Below are positions 26,834 through 33,992 of a stretch of DNA of 37,383 nt, piece by piece. Source of the DNA: Candidatus Levybacteria bacterium RIFCSPLOWO2_01_FULL_39_10. GTDB lineage: Bacteria; Patescibacteriota; Microgenomatia; Levybacterales; UBA12049. Each line of letters starts with the position of its first letter. The first letter of the stretch is position 1. The stretch covers positions 5,832 through 43,214 of the forward strand of contig MFOV01000012.1 of the NCBI GenBank assembly GCA_001782515.1. The letters are read 5' to 3'. The notes beneath the pieces are model-generated. The model did not search any database. It saw only the letters and a list, made by a program, of their open reading frames with translations, and had not been told where the DNA came from. The translations under genes and the position numbers were made by a program.

Positions 26834-27127
26834 ATGGCGAGAAAGGACCTGCCTGCCGGCAGGCAGGAGTGGTCGAATGAGGTTACTAAACATAGTATTG
26901 CGCTGGATCTTGAAGAAGGGGTTTTTACATGGGATGATCCGAAAAAAATTGCCTCAAGTCTTAAGCGTTCGGCTGATGTTAGTACAAGAAGAAAAGCCTC
27001 ACCTTTTCAATCCGCAATGAGCATGCTTAATTTTTATATTAACCGCGCTGGTAAAAATCTAAACCCTAGGAAAAAGAAAATACTTGAGGAAGCAAAAATA
27101 GAGCTTCGAAAGATATTCACCGAATAA
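26834..27127 (+). CDS. DUF3175-family protein with a repeat-derived insert
   Basis: The 97-residue protein matches DUF3175: EWSNEVTKHSIALDLEEGVF, then DPKKIASSLKRSADVSTRRK and AMSMLNFYINRAGKNLNP. The family is small, helical, basic and of unknown function. At residues 5-11 the sequence DLPAGRQ is encoded by a perfect 20-bp palindrome and looks like an insertion between MARK and the conserved EWSNEV. The frame is kept. The start is supported by a -10 box 6 nt upstream. Confidence 0.88.
   Translation: MARKDLPAGRQEWSNEVTKHSIALDLEEGVFTWDDPKKIASSLKRSADVSTRRKASPFQSAMSMLNFYINRAGKNLNPRKKKILEEAKIELRKIFTE
26848..26867. repeat. Perfect 20-bp palindrome inside DUF3175
   Basis: CCTGCCTGCCGGCAGGCAGG is its own reverse complement and far more GC-rich than its surroundings. 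I recall this palindrome as a dispersed intergenic repeat in CPR genomes. Here it lies in a coding region and adds in-frame LPAGRQ. Confidence 0.75.
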
Positions 27128-27160
27128 GGGCAATTATAGCACTTCGCTTTTGCTCAGCGT
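27128..27160 (-). repeat. Diverged copy of the promoter-bearing repeat
   Basis: GGGCAATTATAGC, CTTCG and TTGCTCAG occur in the same order and spacing as in the reverse complement of the 76-bp repeats at 33702 and 34292, with a few mismatches. It holds a minus-strand TATAAT (27133-27138) that faces the 3' end of the DUF3175 gene, antisense to it. Confidence 0.55.
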
Positions 27161-27169
27161 AAACAGAAG

Positions 27170-27793
27170 TTATTTACTGAATATTGTTATTCCGCCGTTA
27201 GAGCCGGGGAAGTTGAAAGCTTTTTCAAAATCTTTTAGAGTAATTTTTCTTCCTTTGATTGGTGGTAGTCCAGGGTCGTGAAGAATTATATTTCTTCCGT
27301 CAAAATCATAAAGCAAAATGTAATGTAAAGAAAAGCCTGGCTTGTTGTTTAAAATTCTGGAATTTACTTCTACGCTAACCAAAAAGCCGTCTTTTAAGTT
27401 TTCTGTTATTTCATTAACAGATCCTTTTCTTATCTCGTGCTTTACGTTTTTGAGAAATTCCGGAATAAAAGGGATTACTGATTTGATATTGCTTTTGTCC
27501 AGATAATAATCCGCTGTGTCTTTGCCGACCACTTTTCTAAGGTAATCCGGGCCGTCTTTGTAAAGTTTTTTGTAATCGACGGGTTCTACGCTCGTGATTT
27601 TTAAACCTTTTTTTGCAAAGTATGTAAGTCCGGGGAATGTCCAAGTTCCTTTTCTGGAGACAGATTTCATTATTCTATCTATTTCGCGCCAATTTAAATC
27701 TTCACCAAAATAATATTTGCTAAGCATTCGAAAGACTGCGGGACAACAGTGCATGTTATCGGAAGAATTAGCTACAAACGGGATCTTTTTCAT
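27170..27793 (-). CDS. Papain-like C39-type cysteine protease domain protein
   Basis: The 207 residues resemble peptidase C39-like proteins. The putative catalytic Cys lies at DNMHCCPAVFRMLSKYY (C16/C17) and the His/Asp side at FSLHYILLYDFDGRNIILHDPG. There is no signal peptide and no transporter domain, so it is a stand-alone cytoplasmic protein rather than a bacteriocin exporter. The usual Gln of the oxyanion hole before Cys is not obvious: the position is Asn or His. Activity is therefore uncertain. A GCTATAATTGCCCC promoter directly precedes the ATG. Confidence 0.7.
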   Translation of the reverse strand: MKKIPFVANSSDNMHCCPAVFRMLSKYYFGEDLNWREIDRIMKSVSRKGTWTFPGLTYFAKKGLKITSVEPVDYKKLYKDGPDYLRKVVGKDTADYYLDKSNIKSVIPFIPEFLKNVKHEIRKGSVNEITENLKDGFLVSVEVNSRILNNKPGFSLHYILLYDFDGRNIILHDPGLPPIKGRKITLKDFEKAFNFPGSNGGITIFSK

Positions 27794-27799
27794 GGGGCA

Positions 27800-27805
27800 A
27801 TTATA
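27800..27805 (-). promoter_or_regulatory. -10 box of the C39-like gene
   Basis: The exact GCTATAATTGCCCC on the minus strand runs straight into ATG; 6 nt separate the box from the start codon. Confidence 0.65.
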
Positions 27806-27829
27806 GCAGGTTTGTTATATAAGCTATGT

Positions 27830-27835
27830 TATAAT
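27830..27835 (+). promoter_or_regulatory. -10 box of the gene at 27847
   Basis: TGTTATAAT ends 11 nt before ATG 27847, divergent to the C39-like promoter. Confidence 0.55.
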
Positions 27836-27846
27836 CTAAGTCATTA

Positions 27847-28374
27847 ATGAATATAAATTATATATCTTCCGTTGTTGAAATATTTACCCAGCTTACAACA
27901 GCGATTGCAATAATTCTCGGTGGCATTTGGGGATATTGGAATTTTGTGATCAGAAGGACTGGTATATGGAATCTTCAAATGAGTATTTTGCCCCAAGTCC
28001 ATAGTTATCATGGAAAAGACCGCTTACTAATTGTTGTTAATATTACGTTAAAAAATGTTGGTAATGTAAAGATTGTTCCTGGACCAAGCGGATGCAGATT
28101 AACAGTGATTAAATTACCAAAAAATATTAAAGAATATAACGTTTTAGATTGGAAAAAAGGACAGGTGCTGTTTAAAAATATTGACATATTAAGGAATTGT
28201 AAAGTAAATAATAGTTATGAAGGAGGATATGAGCTTGAACCAAATAATGAATATCATGAATTCGAAACATTTATTGTAAAAAAAGGTGATTTGTTAGCGA
28301 TAAGATGTAAATTTTATTGTGAAAACAATAAGGATGTTATTCACGAAAGTACTATATTTCAAGTAAATACCTGA
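27847..28374 (+). CDS. Membrane-anchored hypothetical protein
   Basis: The 175-residue protein has one membrane helix near the N-terminus (IFTQLTTAIAIILGGIWGYW) followed by a soluble beta-rich domain (LLIVVNITLKNVGNVKIVPG, EYHEFETFIVKKGDLLAIRC). The helix-then-domain plan, with FVIRRTGIWNLQ after the helix, is seen in many uncharacterised bacterial proteins. Orientation cannot be settled. It is monocistronic with its own promoter. Confidence 0.65.
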   Translation: MNINYISSVVEIFTQLTTAIAIILGGIWGYWNFVIRRTGIWNLQMSILPQVHSYHGKDRLLIVVNITLKNVGNVKIVPGPSGCRLTVIKLPKNIKEYNVLDWKKGQVLFKNIDILRNCKVNNSYEGGYELEPNNEYHEFETFIVKKGDLLAIRCKFYCENNKDVIHESTIFQVNT

Positions 28375-28392
28375 AAAATTACTCTTAATATT

Positions 28393-28529
28393 TTAAAAAG
28401 ATAATTGTTGTTTATAGAAATCAATTGAATTTGTTACAGCGCTATTCCAACCTGATGGCAGCAAATTATGGTCAGCTCCGGGATATTTAAAATAAGTAAC
28501 ATCTACATCATTTTCCTTTAAAGCTTCTC
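28393..28529 (-). pseudogene. Relic of an alpha/beta hydrolase (C-terminal fragment only)
   Basis: Read on the minus strand, the 43 codons before the TAA at 28393-28395 give EALKENDVDVTYFKYPGADH, then NLLPSGWNSAVTNSIDFYKQ. This is the end of a dienelactone-hydrolase/prolyl-oligopeptidase-type fold, with the catalytic His in GADHNL. Upstream the frame meets a stop and dissolves into short repeats, and no nucleophile domain is present. It is a gene remnant, probably cut by the repeat patch next to it. Confidence 0.65.
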
Positions 28530-28670
28530 CTTTCCCACTTTACTTTCCCACTTGGAATGTGGGAAGCAAGAAATGTGGGAAGCAAGAACCTCGGTTTCAC
28601 TCAGTGCAAGCGCGCAAGGCTACGAAGGATTCATCTTGAGGGTTTCATCCTGAAGGGCAAGGAAGAAAGA
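28530..28670. repeat. Composite short-repeat patch
   Basis: It holds CTTTCCCACTT twice, 13 nt apart, then two exact tandem copies of a 16-nt unit (AATGTGGGAAGCAAGA, 28556-28587). The second set can pair with the first (CCCAC/GTGGG). Further on, AAGGCTACGAAGG (28616-28628) is related to the reverse complement of CCTATCGTAGCCTT in the 76-bp repeats. No gene is seen here. Confidence 0.65.
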
Positions 28671-28679
28671 GTATATTGT

Positions 28680-28988
28680 TTAGGATAAAATTCCTGAGAA
28701 GAATATAAGAAGAATAACAACTGTTATTGCGGCAAAAATTCCAAGAGTTTGAAGGAATATATTAACGGCTTCTTTTTTCTTCCCGTCAAAATAAAGCTGT
28801 AGCGGCTGGAAAAGAAAAATATATCCCATAACTGCTGCAGAGAGTGAAAAAAGAGAGAGTGCAGCAATTGGCGCAAGTACAGAATTATCATTAGTTCCTG
28901 AAAACTGCGTACCATAATACATTACACTTGCCACAACTACTATATATAGTACTCCGGCCCCAGCATTGATGATTGGATTCTTAGTCAC
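28680..28988 (-). CDS. Small three-helix membrane protein
   Basis: The 102 residues start with GTG (MTKNPIINAGAGVLYIVVVA) and hold three hydrophobic helices: about 10-28, 40-65 and 80-100. The loop after helix 2 (LYFDGKKKEAVN) is polar and positive. No motif for a function is visible. A GCTATAAT box lies about 15 nt upstream. The pattern resembles small CPR membrane proteins of unknown role. Confidence 0.65.
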   Translation of the reverse strand: MTKNPIINAGAGVLYIVVVASVMYYGTQFSGTNDNSVLAPIAALSLFSLSAAVMGYIFLFQPLQLYFDGKKKEAVNIFLQTLGIFAAITVVILLIFFSGILS

Positions 28989-29084
28989 TTATTTATTATC
29001 AGAATTATAGCACAAACGGGCAATTCCAAAATTTTAAATCTTGCATGAATTTTTAAATATCTTTACTATAAATGTATAGACTAA

Positions 29085-29762
29085 ATGGCGGTTGCGCAGG
29101 AAACACTAAACGCTCCACACCACACCGATTCAGAAGCGGAATCTGCTTTTATCCCCCTAAAAATGACACAACGATCAGTAGACATTGATATCGATTTTTC
29201 AAAAGTAAATCCTGATAATATAATTGGTAAAATATACGAAGATGAATGTTTCAAGAGAGTAATTGAAGAGCTTGGGCCAAGCGAGGTTGCGTATGGTGCA
29301 CATTTTTTAAACAGAGCATTTAACTCTCACCTTAAAGCAAGAGGGGTTTCAATACCAGATGCATTAGTTGGTGAAGTTGATTACTCAACGCAGGTGTTAG
29401 ATCAATCTGGTGTTCCAGTTGATAGGTCCGTAATAAGAGTGAAACGAATTATTGAAGCGCGAACTGGAGAAATCAATGGTATATATAAACTAAAAAGATT
29501 TGGAAACTTAACAGCGGAAATTAGAAGAAATCCGGAATTTTTTACAATGGCAATTAGAAAGTTACTTGCTGGTAGGGGTGGGGTTTTAAATCTTGCTTTT
29601 TTATTTGCTCCGCCCGATGGGGAACTAGAAGTTGATTTTTATTCCCCACATCAACATACAGAAAGAGAAGTAGCTGATGCTAAAAGACAGCTTGGAGAAC
29701 ACCCTTTTAGAAAAATAGGATATAAAACTGTTCCTCTTCCGATTTTCACCCCTGCAGTATAG
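29085..29762 (+). CDS. Hypothetical soluble protein
   Basis: The 225-residue protein is not recognised. A polar His/Glu-rich N-terminus (APHHTDSEAESAF) is followed by a mixed alpha/beta body (VDIDIDFSKVNPDNIIGKIY, FKRVIEELGPSEVAYGAHFL, VIRVKRIIEARTGEINGIYK) and a C-terminal proline-rich end. There is no membrane helix. A TATAAA box lies 12 nt before the start, and no ribosome site is present. Confidence 0.6.
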   Translation: MAVAQETLNAPHHTDSEAESAFIPLKMTQRSVDIDIDFSKVNPDNIIGKIYEDECFKRVIEELGPSEVAYGAHFLNRAFNSHLKARGVSIPDALVGEVDYSTQVLDQSGVPVDRSVIRVKRIIEARTGEINGIYKLKRFGNLTAEIRRNPEFFTMAIRKLLAGRGGVLNLAFLFAPPDGELEVDFYSPHQHTEREVADAKRQLGEHPFRKIGYKTVPLPIFTPAV

Positions 29763-29893
29763 AGAATTAAATGGATATTTTATTGCTCGAACGATGGTAT
29801 GTTTATAAAACAACTGACTGGACAAATTACCATAAATATCCAGAATTTACTCTAAAACAAACCCAGCATTGTTAGCAATAAATTAACTACCCA

Positions 29894-30529
29894 TTATAAC
29901 TGTTTTACAAATCTGACTGTATAGTTCCAAAAGTTTCCCAACACTTTATCAAGAATAAAACCTGCCTCCTCTCCTATCTTGATTGTGGTTGATTTAAGCG
30001 GATAATCTGGGTCAGGCAAAAACTCGGTTACTGCTAGAACACCCCCTGGCTTTAACACCCTTCCTGCCTCCTTCAAAGCTTTCTGTTTGTCTGGTGTCTC
30101 TTGAAGGACTGTCACCATATACACTAAGTCAATAGAATTATCTTCAAAGGGTAGTTTGTATGCGCTTCCAAGAATCAACTTGATGTTTTTTATATCCTGA
30201 TTTTCAGGTTTTGTAAGTTTGACTTTTAGCTGCCTTAACATTGCAGGTTGAATATCAAGCGCATACACTTTTCCTGTCTTCCCAACGACTCTTGCAACAG
30301 ATGTCACAAATGCTCCGCTTCCACATCCAACCTCCAATACACGCATACCCTGCTTTATTCCACTACGCTCTATTAACTTATCGGGTGGTTGCATCTCCCT
30401 TCTTATATCACTATCCAGGAATCGTCCAATAAACGCAGGTGCAGGAAAGTGATACCTTTTTCTAAACAGTCTTATAACTACTTGCCATACCAGAAGAACT
30501 CCTAAGATTGTTAATACAATCGTCGTCAT
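29894..30529 (-). CDS. Class I SAM-dependent methyltransferase, membrane-anchored
   Basis: The 211 residues contain the SAM-binding motif MRVLEVGCGSGAFVTSVARV, the acidic end of strand 2 (VYALDIQPAML), and the post-motif GRVLKPGGVLAVTEFLPDPD, as in UbiE/COQ5-type methyltransferases. An N-terminal helix (TIVLTILGVLLVWQVVIRLF) anchors it to the membrane, which suggests a lipid or membrane-associated substrate. The substrate is not readable. Confidence 0.88.
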   Translation of the reverse strand: MTTIVLTILGVLLVWQVVIRLFRKRYHFPAPAFIGRFLDSDIRREMQPPDKLIERSGIKQGMRVLEVGCGSGAFVTSVARVVGKTGKVYALDIQPAMLRQLKVKLTKPENQDIKNIKLILGSAYKLPFEDNSIDLVYMVTVLQETPDKQKALKEAGRVLKPGGVLAVTEFLPDPDYPLKSTTIKIGEEAGFILDKVLGNFWNYTVRFVKQL

Positions 30530-30536
30530 TCCTTAA

Positions 30537-30542
30537 ATTATA
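30537..30542 (-). promoter_or_regulatory. -10 box of the methyltransferase gene
   Basis: TTGCTATAAT on the minus strand ends 7 nt before the ATG (spacer TTAAGGA). Confidence 0.55.
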
Positions 30543-30688
30543 GCAACATTTAATGCCTTAAAAACTGCCAACTCGGTTAGATTATTGACAACTCAGCTCC
30601 CCCTATCGGACTTATTCATCAACAGGGAGATTGAGTTTGATGTTAACTTGGAGGATTTTAAGAATTTATATTCAAATCTGAATATTAT

Positions 30689-31174
30689 CTAATTAACTAG
30701 GATATATTTTTCATCCTCGCTGGGTGATTCCCAGTATTTCAAATATTTATCAAACATTTCTCCACTTATTTCAAAGGAATCTATAGGAGGATTTTTACTT
30801 CGTGAAACAACCCTTTCTCTCATTTTCTCTACAGAGCATTCAACATAATATAAAATTGGCTTTGCTCCTGCATTTAATATTTTCTTCTTTATATCGTCTC
30901 TTTGTGATTTAACCCAGAAACCTTCATCTATTATCACATCTTTCCCAGATTCCAAAATTTTGAAAGCAATATTTGTAGCCAATTTCGTTATTTTTCCGTC
31001 ATATACTGCAAAATTCTTATCTGAAGTAATTTTATTTCCATAAATTTTTATAATCCATTCGTCTTTAGTTATGCGAATTGCTCCCGTTTCCTTTTCTAGT
31101 TTTCTAGCAAAAGTAGTTTTTCCCGAACCGATAAATCCGCAGATAACATAAGCAATAGGTTGTTTCTTATTCAT
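30689..31174 (-). CDS. P-loop kinase-like ATPase (AAA_33 / zeta-toxin-like)
   Basis: The 161-residue protein begins with Walker A GFIGSGKTT (13-21) in the context YVICGFIGSGKTTFARKLEK, then ITKDEWI and VIIDEGFWVKSQRD, as in small P-loop kinases of the AAA_33/zeta type. These phosphorylate small molecules or nucleotide sugars. No antitoxin gene is next to it, so a housekeeping kinase is as likely as a toxin. A leaderless -10 box precedes it. Confidence 0.8.
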   Translation of the reverse strand: MNKKQPIAYVICGFIGSGKTTFARKLEKETGAIRITKDEWIIKIYGNKITSDKNFAVYDGKITKLATNIAFKILESGKDVIIDEGFWVKSQRDDIKKKILNAGAKPILYYVECSVEKMRERVVSRSKNPPIDSFEISGEMFDKYLKYWESPSEDEKYILVN

Positions 31175-31180
31175 TAAGAC

Positions 31181-31186
31181 ATTATA
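31181..31186 (-). promoter_or_regulatory. -10 box of the P-loop kinase gene
   Basis: TTTGTTATAAT on the minus strand ends 6 nt before the ATG. Confidence 0.55.
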
Positions 31187-31233
31187 ACAAAGTGGAATCT
31201 ATTTATATTATGATGGAGCTCTAAAATTACTTG

Positions 31234-31305
31234 CTCCGCAGCTAGGACTCGAACCTAGAACCTTATCCTTAACAGGGATCTGCTCTACCATTGAGCTACT
31301 GCGGA
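31234..31305 (-). tRNA. tRNA-Asn (anticodon GTT)
   Basis: Read on the minus strand, TCCGCAG pairs with CTGCGGA to close a 7-bp acceptor stem, with discriminator G. The D arm GCTC-AATGGTA-GAGC, anticodon loop CTGTTAA (anticodon GTT) and T arm CTAGG-TTCGAGT-CCTAG are all intact. The first pair of the anticodon stem is a G-A mismatch. CCA is not encoded: the next bases are CAA. Length is 72 nt. Confidence 0.95.
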
Positions 31306-31315
31306 ATGTTTGATA

Positions 31316-31321
31316 ATTATA
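31316..31321 (-). promoter_or_regulatory. -10 box of tRNA-Asn
   Basis: TATAAT on the minus strand ends 10 nt before the mature 5' end, leaving only a few nt of 5' leader. Confidence 0.5.
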
Positions 31322-31349
31322 TAAAATTAGCCTCAAGATGTAAACCTGC

Positions 31350-31355
31350 TATAAT
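31350..31355 (+). promoter_or_regulatory. -10 box of the 52-residue gene
   Basis: TGCTATAAT ends 7 nt before ATG 31363. This sets the start: the longer in-frame ORF from 31291 would overlap the tRNA gene. Confidence 0.6.
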
Positions 31356-31362
31356 TGATCCA

Positions 31363-31521
31363 ATGAAAATAAATGCAGAGTGGCATAAGAAAAATAAAAT
31401 GCCAAAAAATCCAACCGAGGAGCAAAGAATAAAATGGCATATAGCGCATGCCAAAAATTGCGCTTGCTGGCCTATACCCAAAAAACTCCAAGAGATAATT
31501 GACAAAAAATATCCGTCCTAA
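31363..31521 (+). CDS. 52-residue small conserved-type protein
   Basis: The sequence MKINAEWHKKNKMPKNPTEE, then QRIKWHIAHAKNCACWPIPK, matches a small, widely distributed pattern I recall (WHKKN..MPKNPT, RI.WH..H...C.C..IP). The His and Cys residues (H-x2-H, C-x-C) suggest a metal site. Function unknown. It starts leaderlessly after its own promoter, next to the tRNA. Confidence 0.8.
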   Translation: MKINAEWHKKNKMPKNPTEEQRIKWHIAHAKNCACWPIPKKLQEIIDKKYPS

Positions 31522-31606
31522 TATAATTTGCTAAATTATGAAAACCCGTCACGTTAGAGAAGTGTGATTGTTTAAGTTTTTATAGAGACAAACAGAAAAC
31601 AGTATT

Positions 31607-32032
31607 ATGAAAAAATCCCAAAACAACAAAAAATCCTCTAACGTGATGAATCCCGTAGTTCACTTTGAGATGCCGGCAGTTAATAAAAAAAGAGTTGCGA
31701 AGTTTTACGAAACTGCCTTTGGCTGGGAGACGCAGCAGTTAGGAGCAGAGATGGGTCATTATCTTCTGGCAACAACAACACCTCTTGACAAGAATAGAAT
31801 GCATCTTAATAAAGGCGCCATAAACGGAGGTTTTTTCCAAAAACCAAAAGAAGGCAAGGTGCCTCATCTGGTAATCTCAGTTGATAATCTTAAAAAACAC
31901 ATGGAAATTGTTAAAAAAGCAGGTGGAAAAGTTCTGGGAAAGCCAATGGATATTTCAGGAATTGGAGAATTTGTAATGTTTAAAGACACAGAAGGAAACC
32001 AAGTCGGAATGCTTGAGCCCTCTCAAATGTAG
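31607..32032 (+). CDS. VOC-superfamily (glyoxalase/bleomycin-resistance-like) protein
   Basis: The 141 residues contain a VOC module: NPVVHFEMPAVNKKRVAKFY, then ETAFGWE, and a C-terminal GEFVMFKDTEGNQVGMLEPS, with the metal-ligand-type His and Glu at the usual places. The N-terminal MKKSQNNKKSSNV may be untranslated if ATG 31646 is used instead. VOC proteins range from glyoxalases to dioxygenases and drug-binding proteins; the substrate is unknown. Confidence 0.85.
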   Translation: MKKSQNNKKSSNVMNPVVHFEMPAVNKKRVAKFYETAFGWETQQLGAEMGHYLLATTTPLDKNRMHLNKGAINGGFFQKPKEGKVPHLVISVDNLKKHMEIVKKAGGKVLGKPMDISGIGEFVMFKDTEGNQVGMLEPSQM

Positions 32033-32047
32033 ATTTATCTCATTTGC

Positions 32048-32053
32048 TATAAT
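32048..32053 (+). promoter_or_regulatory. -10 box of the DoxX-like gene
   Basis: GCTATAATTGCCCC runs straight into ATG 32060. Confidence 0.65.
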
Positions 32054-32059
32054 TGCCCC

Positions 32060-32548
32060 ATGAAGGTTAACGAAAATATTATTTGGGACTTACTTAGACT
32101 TTCGCTTTCATTTATTTTTCTCTGGGTATTTTTTGATAAATTATTTGGACTTGGATTTGCAACCGGAGCAAGTAAATCATGGCTTGCAGGGGTCTCTCCT
32201 ACAACCGGATTTTTAGCAAATGCTCCCGATGGACCACTTGCTCCGCTTTTTAACAGTCTCTCAGGAAATATTGTGATAGATATTTTATTTATGGGAGGAC
32301 TTTTTTTAGTTGGATCTGCACTACTTCTTGGAATCGGGATGAAGATTGCTGGTTACTCAGGATCTTTAATGATGTTTTTAATTTATCTTTCTCTTTTTCC
32401 TCCGGAGAATAATCTCTTGATTGACGAACACATTGTTTATATTATTATTCTGATTGGCTTGGTCATAAGAGGTGAAAAACAAAAATTTGGGTTCGGCAAA
32501 AAATGGTCAGAAGTTAAATTAGTTAAAAAGTATTCAATCCTTCAATAG
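32060..32548 (+). CDS. DoxX/DoxD-like four-helix membrane protein
   Basis: The 162-residue protein has four membrane helices (LLRLSLSFIFLWVFFDKLFG, IDILFMGGLFLVGSALLLGI, YSGSLMMFLIYLSLF, HIVYIIILIGLVI) and matches the DoxX/thiosulfate-dehydrogenase-subunit pattern. DoxX-like proteins are linked to quinone or thiol redox at the membrane. The substrate is unknown. Confidence 0.75.
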   Translation: MKVNENIIWDLLRLSLSFIFLWVFFDKLFGLGFATGASKSWLAGVSPTTGFLANAPDGPLAPLFNSLSGNIVIDILFMGGLFLVGSALLLGIGMKIAGYSGSLMMFLIYLSLFPPENNLLIDEHIVYIIILIGLVIRGEKQKFGFGKKWSEVKLVKKYSILQ

Positions 32549-32565
32549 ATAAATTCCCCTTTTGC

Positions 32566-32571
32566 TATAAT
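32566..32571 (+). promoter_or_regulatory. -10 box of the gene at 32578
   Basis: GCTATAATTGCCCC runs straight into ATG 32578. Confidence 0.65.
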
Positions 32572-32577
32572 TGCCCC

Positions 32578-33039
32578 ATGACTTCCTCTGAATTTTTCAA
32601 AATAATTGAATATATTACCCAAAACTGCAGGGATTTAAAAAATAAATATATAAGCGAAGATTTAAAAATTGATTACGTTTGCATATTTTCGAAAAGCCAA
32701 AAGGAATTTGATGAACTTTTAAAATTTGCGTCAAGCATAGGAGAATTGGCAGAACAAACAAAAACAGGGCCTGTTTTTAAATTAAATAATTCTCCAGATA
32801 CAATTATTGGCAAACCAAAAATGCTAAAAATAAGAATTCCCGATAAAACAAGACTGGAAAGAGGAGACGTGGATTTTAATACAGACTATGAAAATTTCAA
32901 AAAAAAGTATCTTGATAACAAAAGATTTACTTTAATAAAAAGGGACAACTTTGAAATGCTTGAACTGCGAGATAATTCCTTTGATGTTCTGGTTTACTTC
33001 TCAAGCATTCCTCTTAGCGAACAGTTAGGAGTAAATTAA
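32578..33039 (+). CDS. Hypothetical protein, probably conserved in CPR
   Basis: The 153 residues form a soluble alpha/beta protein. LKIDYVCIFSKSQKEFDELL, then GDVDFNTDYENFKKKYLDNK and FEMLELRDNSFDVLVYFSSI, is a pattern I believe recurs in CPR genomes without a named function. There is no membrane segment. Confidence 0.65.
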   Translation: MTSSEFFKIIEYITQNCRDLKNKYISEDLKIDYVCIFSKSQKEFDELLKFASSIGELAEQTKTGPVFKLNNSPDTIIGKPKMLKIRIPDKTRLERGDVDFNTDYENFKKKYLDNKRFTLIKRDNFEMLELRDNSFDVLVYFSSIPLSEQLGVN

Positions 33040-33051
33040 AAGCTAAGCTGC

Positions 33052-33057
33052 TATAAT
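33052..33057 (+). promoter_or_regulatory. -10 box of the DUF5674 gene
   Basis: GCTATAATTGCCCC runs straight into ATG 33064. Confidence 0.65.
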
Positions 33058-33063
33058 TGCCCC

Positions 33064-33390
33064 ATGATTATAATCCTCAAAAAAAGAGCTACGAAAGATG
33101 ATATTAAAAAAATGTCAGAAGATTTTGACGGATATATTAAGCTTGTTGTCGACATTGAAAAAGAAATATTGGCCGGAGGCGGAGAGAGGCATTTTGAAGC
33201 AGAACAAAAATTAATTAATGATGGTTCACACCAAACAAGTCTTTGGGGCGGCGGATTAGATTGGGATACTCGCGAGATAGATTATAATTCAATTTTAAAT
33301 CTTCGGCCGGGGGTAAATCCAAGCCGTGATATTCTCTCCGAAATTATAAGAAAAAAGTTTGATAAAATAGTTGAAGATATTCTTCTATGA
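33064..33390 (+). CDS. DUF5674-family protein
   Basis: The 108 residues match DUF5674: KLVVDIEKEILAGGGERHFE, then LINDGSHQTSLWGGGLD and a C-terminal IDYNSILNLRPGVNPSRDI. The function is unknown. The family is often next to toxin-antitoxin-type small genes. Its TGA overlaps the ATG of the next gene (ATGA), so the two are co-translated. Confidence 0.85.
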   Translation: MIIILKKRATKDDIKKMSEDFDGYIKLVVDIEKEILAGGGERHFEAEQKLINDGSHQTSLWGGGLDWDTREIDYNSILNLRPGVNPSRDILSEIIRKKFDKIVEDILL

Positions 33391-33698
33391 CAAGTACAAA
33401 ATTAAAAATTCTAGACATAGCGATGAACCTTAATAGAGTTGGTAACTTTGCCGCAGATGGGTATGATATAAAACAAAAAAGAATAAAAATATTTCTTAAT
33501 CAAACCTCAGAATACATAGACTCTCTCTCTATCAAAGATTTACCAGACTCATTTAAAAGAACATACTTAAATTTTCTAAATCAATATAAATATCTTAAAA
33601 AGGAAGGATTATCAGGACCTAAAAATGAGCTTGAATGGGCTGAAAAAATGATGACATGGGGAAATATTTTGACTCACCGTGCAAACCTCATAAAATAA
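33387..33698 (+). CDS. Hypothetical helical protein coupled to DUF5674
   Basis: The 103-residue, mainly helical protein (LKILDIAMNLNRVGNFAADG, RIKIFLNQTSEYIDSLSIKD, LEWAEKMMTWGNILTHRANL) starts in the 4-nt ATGA overlap with the DUF5674 gene. The tight coupling suggests the two proteins act together, but no family is recognised. Confidence 0.65.
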   Translation: MTSTKLKILDIAMNLNRVGNFAADGYDIKQKRIKIFLNQTSEYIDSLSIKDLPDSFKRTYLNFLNQYKYLKKEGLSGPKNELEWAEKMMTWGNILTHRANLIK

Positions 33699-33701
33699 CT
33701 T

Positions 33702-33777
33702 CCTTGCCCTATCGTAGCCTTAGGGCGAAGTGGGGTGCTTGCCCTGAGCAAAGTCGAAGGGCTATAATTGCCCCAGT
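33702..33777 (+). repeat. 76-bp promoter-bearing repeat, copy 1
   Basis: It is identical over 76 nt to 34292-34367. It contains two imperfect hairpins (GCCCTA/TAGGGC and GCCCT/AGGGC) and ends GGGCTATAATTGCCCCAGT, the same -10 core used by genes nearby but without an ATG. It sits at the 3' side of hicA and shares its last base with the hicA stop. Confidence 0.9.
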
Positions 33778-33992
33778 TATTTTAGCCTGAGGAATTCTTC
33801 TTCACTAGACTCCGCTTGTTTGATTATACTTCTTACCAAACCTTTTTTCAGTTCTCTGGCATGAATGGGAATAGGAATAATCCTCTTTAACTTGGGATTA
33901 TACATAATAAGATGGCTGCCGGTTTGTCTTTTTTGAATGTACCCCAGTTTTTGAAGAATTTTAACTATCTCTCTTGCTTTAAAACTTGCCAT
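33777..33992 (-). CDS. hicA: HicA-family mRNA interferase toxin
   Basis: The 71 residues match HicA/YcfA double-stranded-RNA-binding-fold toxins: FKAREIVKILQKLGYIQKRQ, then TGSHLIMYNP with the catalytic-type His27 in the GSH motif, and IPIHARELKKGLVRSIIKQA. HicA cleaves mRNA when free of HicB. The ATG follows directly on the hicB stop (TAAATG), so the antitoxin is made first. Confidence 0.93.
   Translation of the reverse strand: MASFKAREIVKILQKLGYIQKRQTGSHLIMYNPKLKRIIPIPIHARELKKGLVRSIIKQAESSEEEFLRLK

Noticed and set aside
28530-28670. Possible CRISPR array
   Set aside because: There are only two tandem 16-nt units, no regular spacers and no cas genes anywhere in the window.
30590-30692. Plus-strand frame ending INREIEFDVNLEDFKNLYSN
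   Set aside because: It looks protein-like for about 25 codons but has no start, no promoter and no recognisable family; it may be a gene relic, but the evidence is too thin to list.
30689-31174. Zeta toxin call for the P-loop kinase
   Set aside because: No epsilon-like antitoxin is adjacent, and the motifs fit general small P-loop kinases equally well.
31291-31362. Longer N-terminus for the 52-residue protein
   Set aside because: The extension overlaps the tRNA-Asn gene and lies upstream of the TGCTATAAT box that precedes ATG 31363.
31539-31568. 9-codon ORF (MKTRHVREV) after a TATAAT box before the VOC gene
   Set aside because: It is too short to support without conservation data; it could be a leader peptide or chance.
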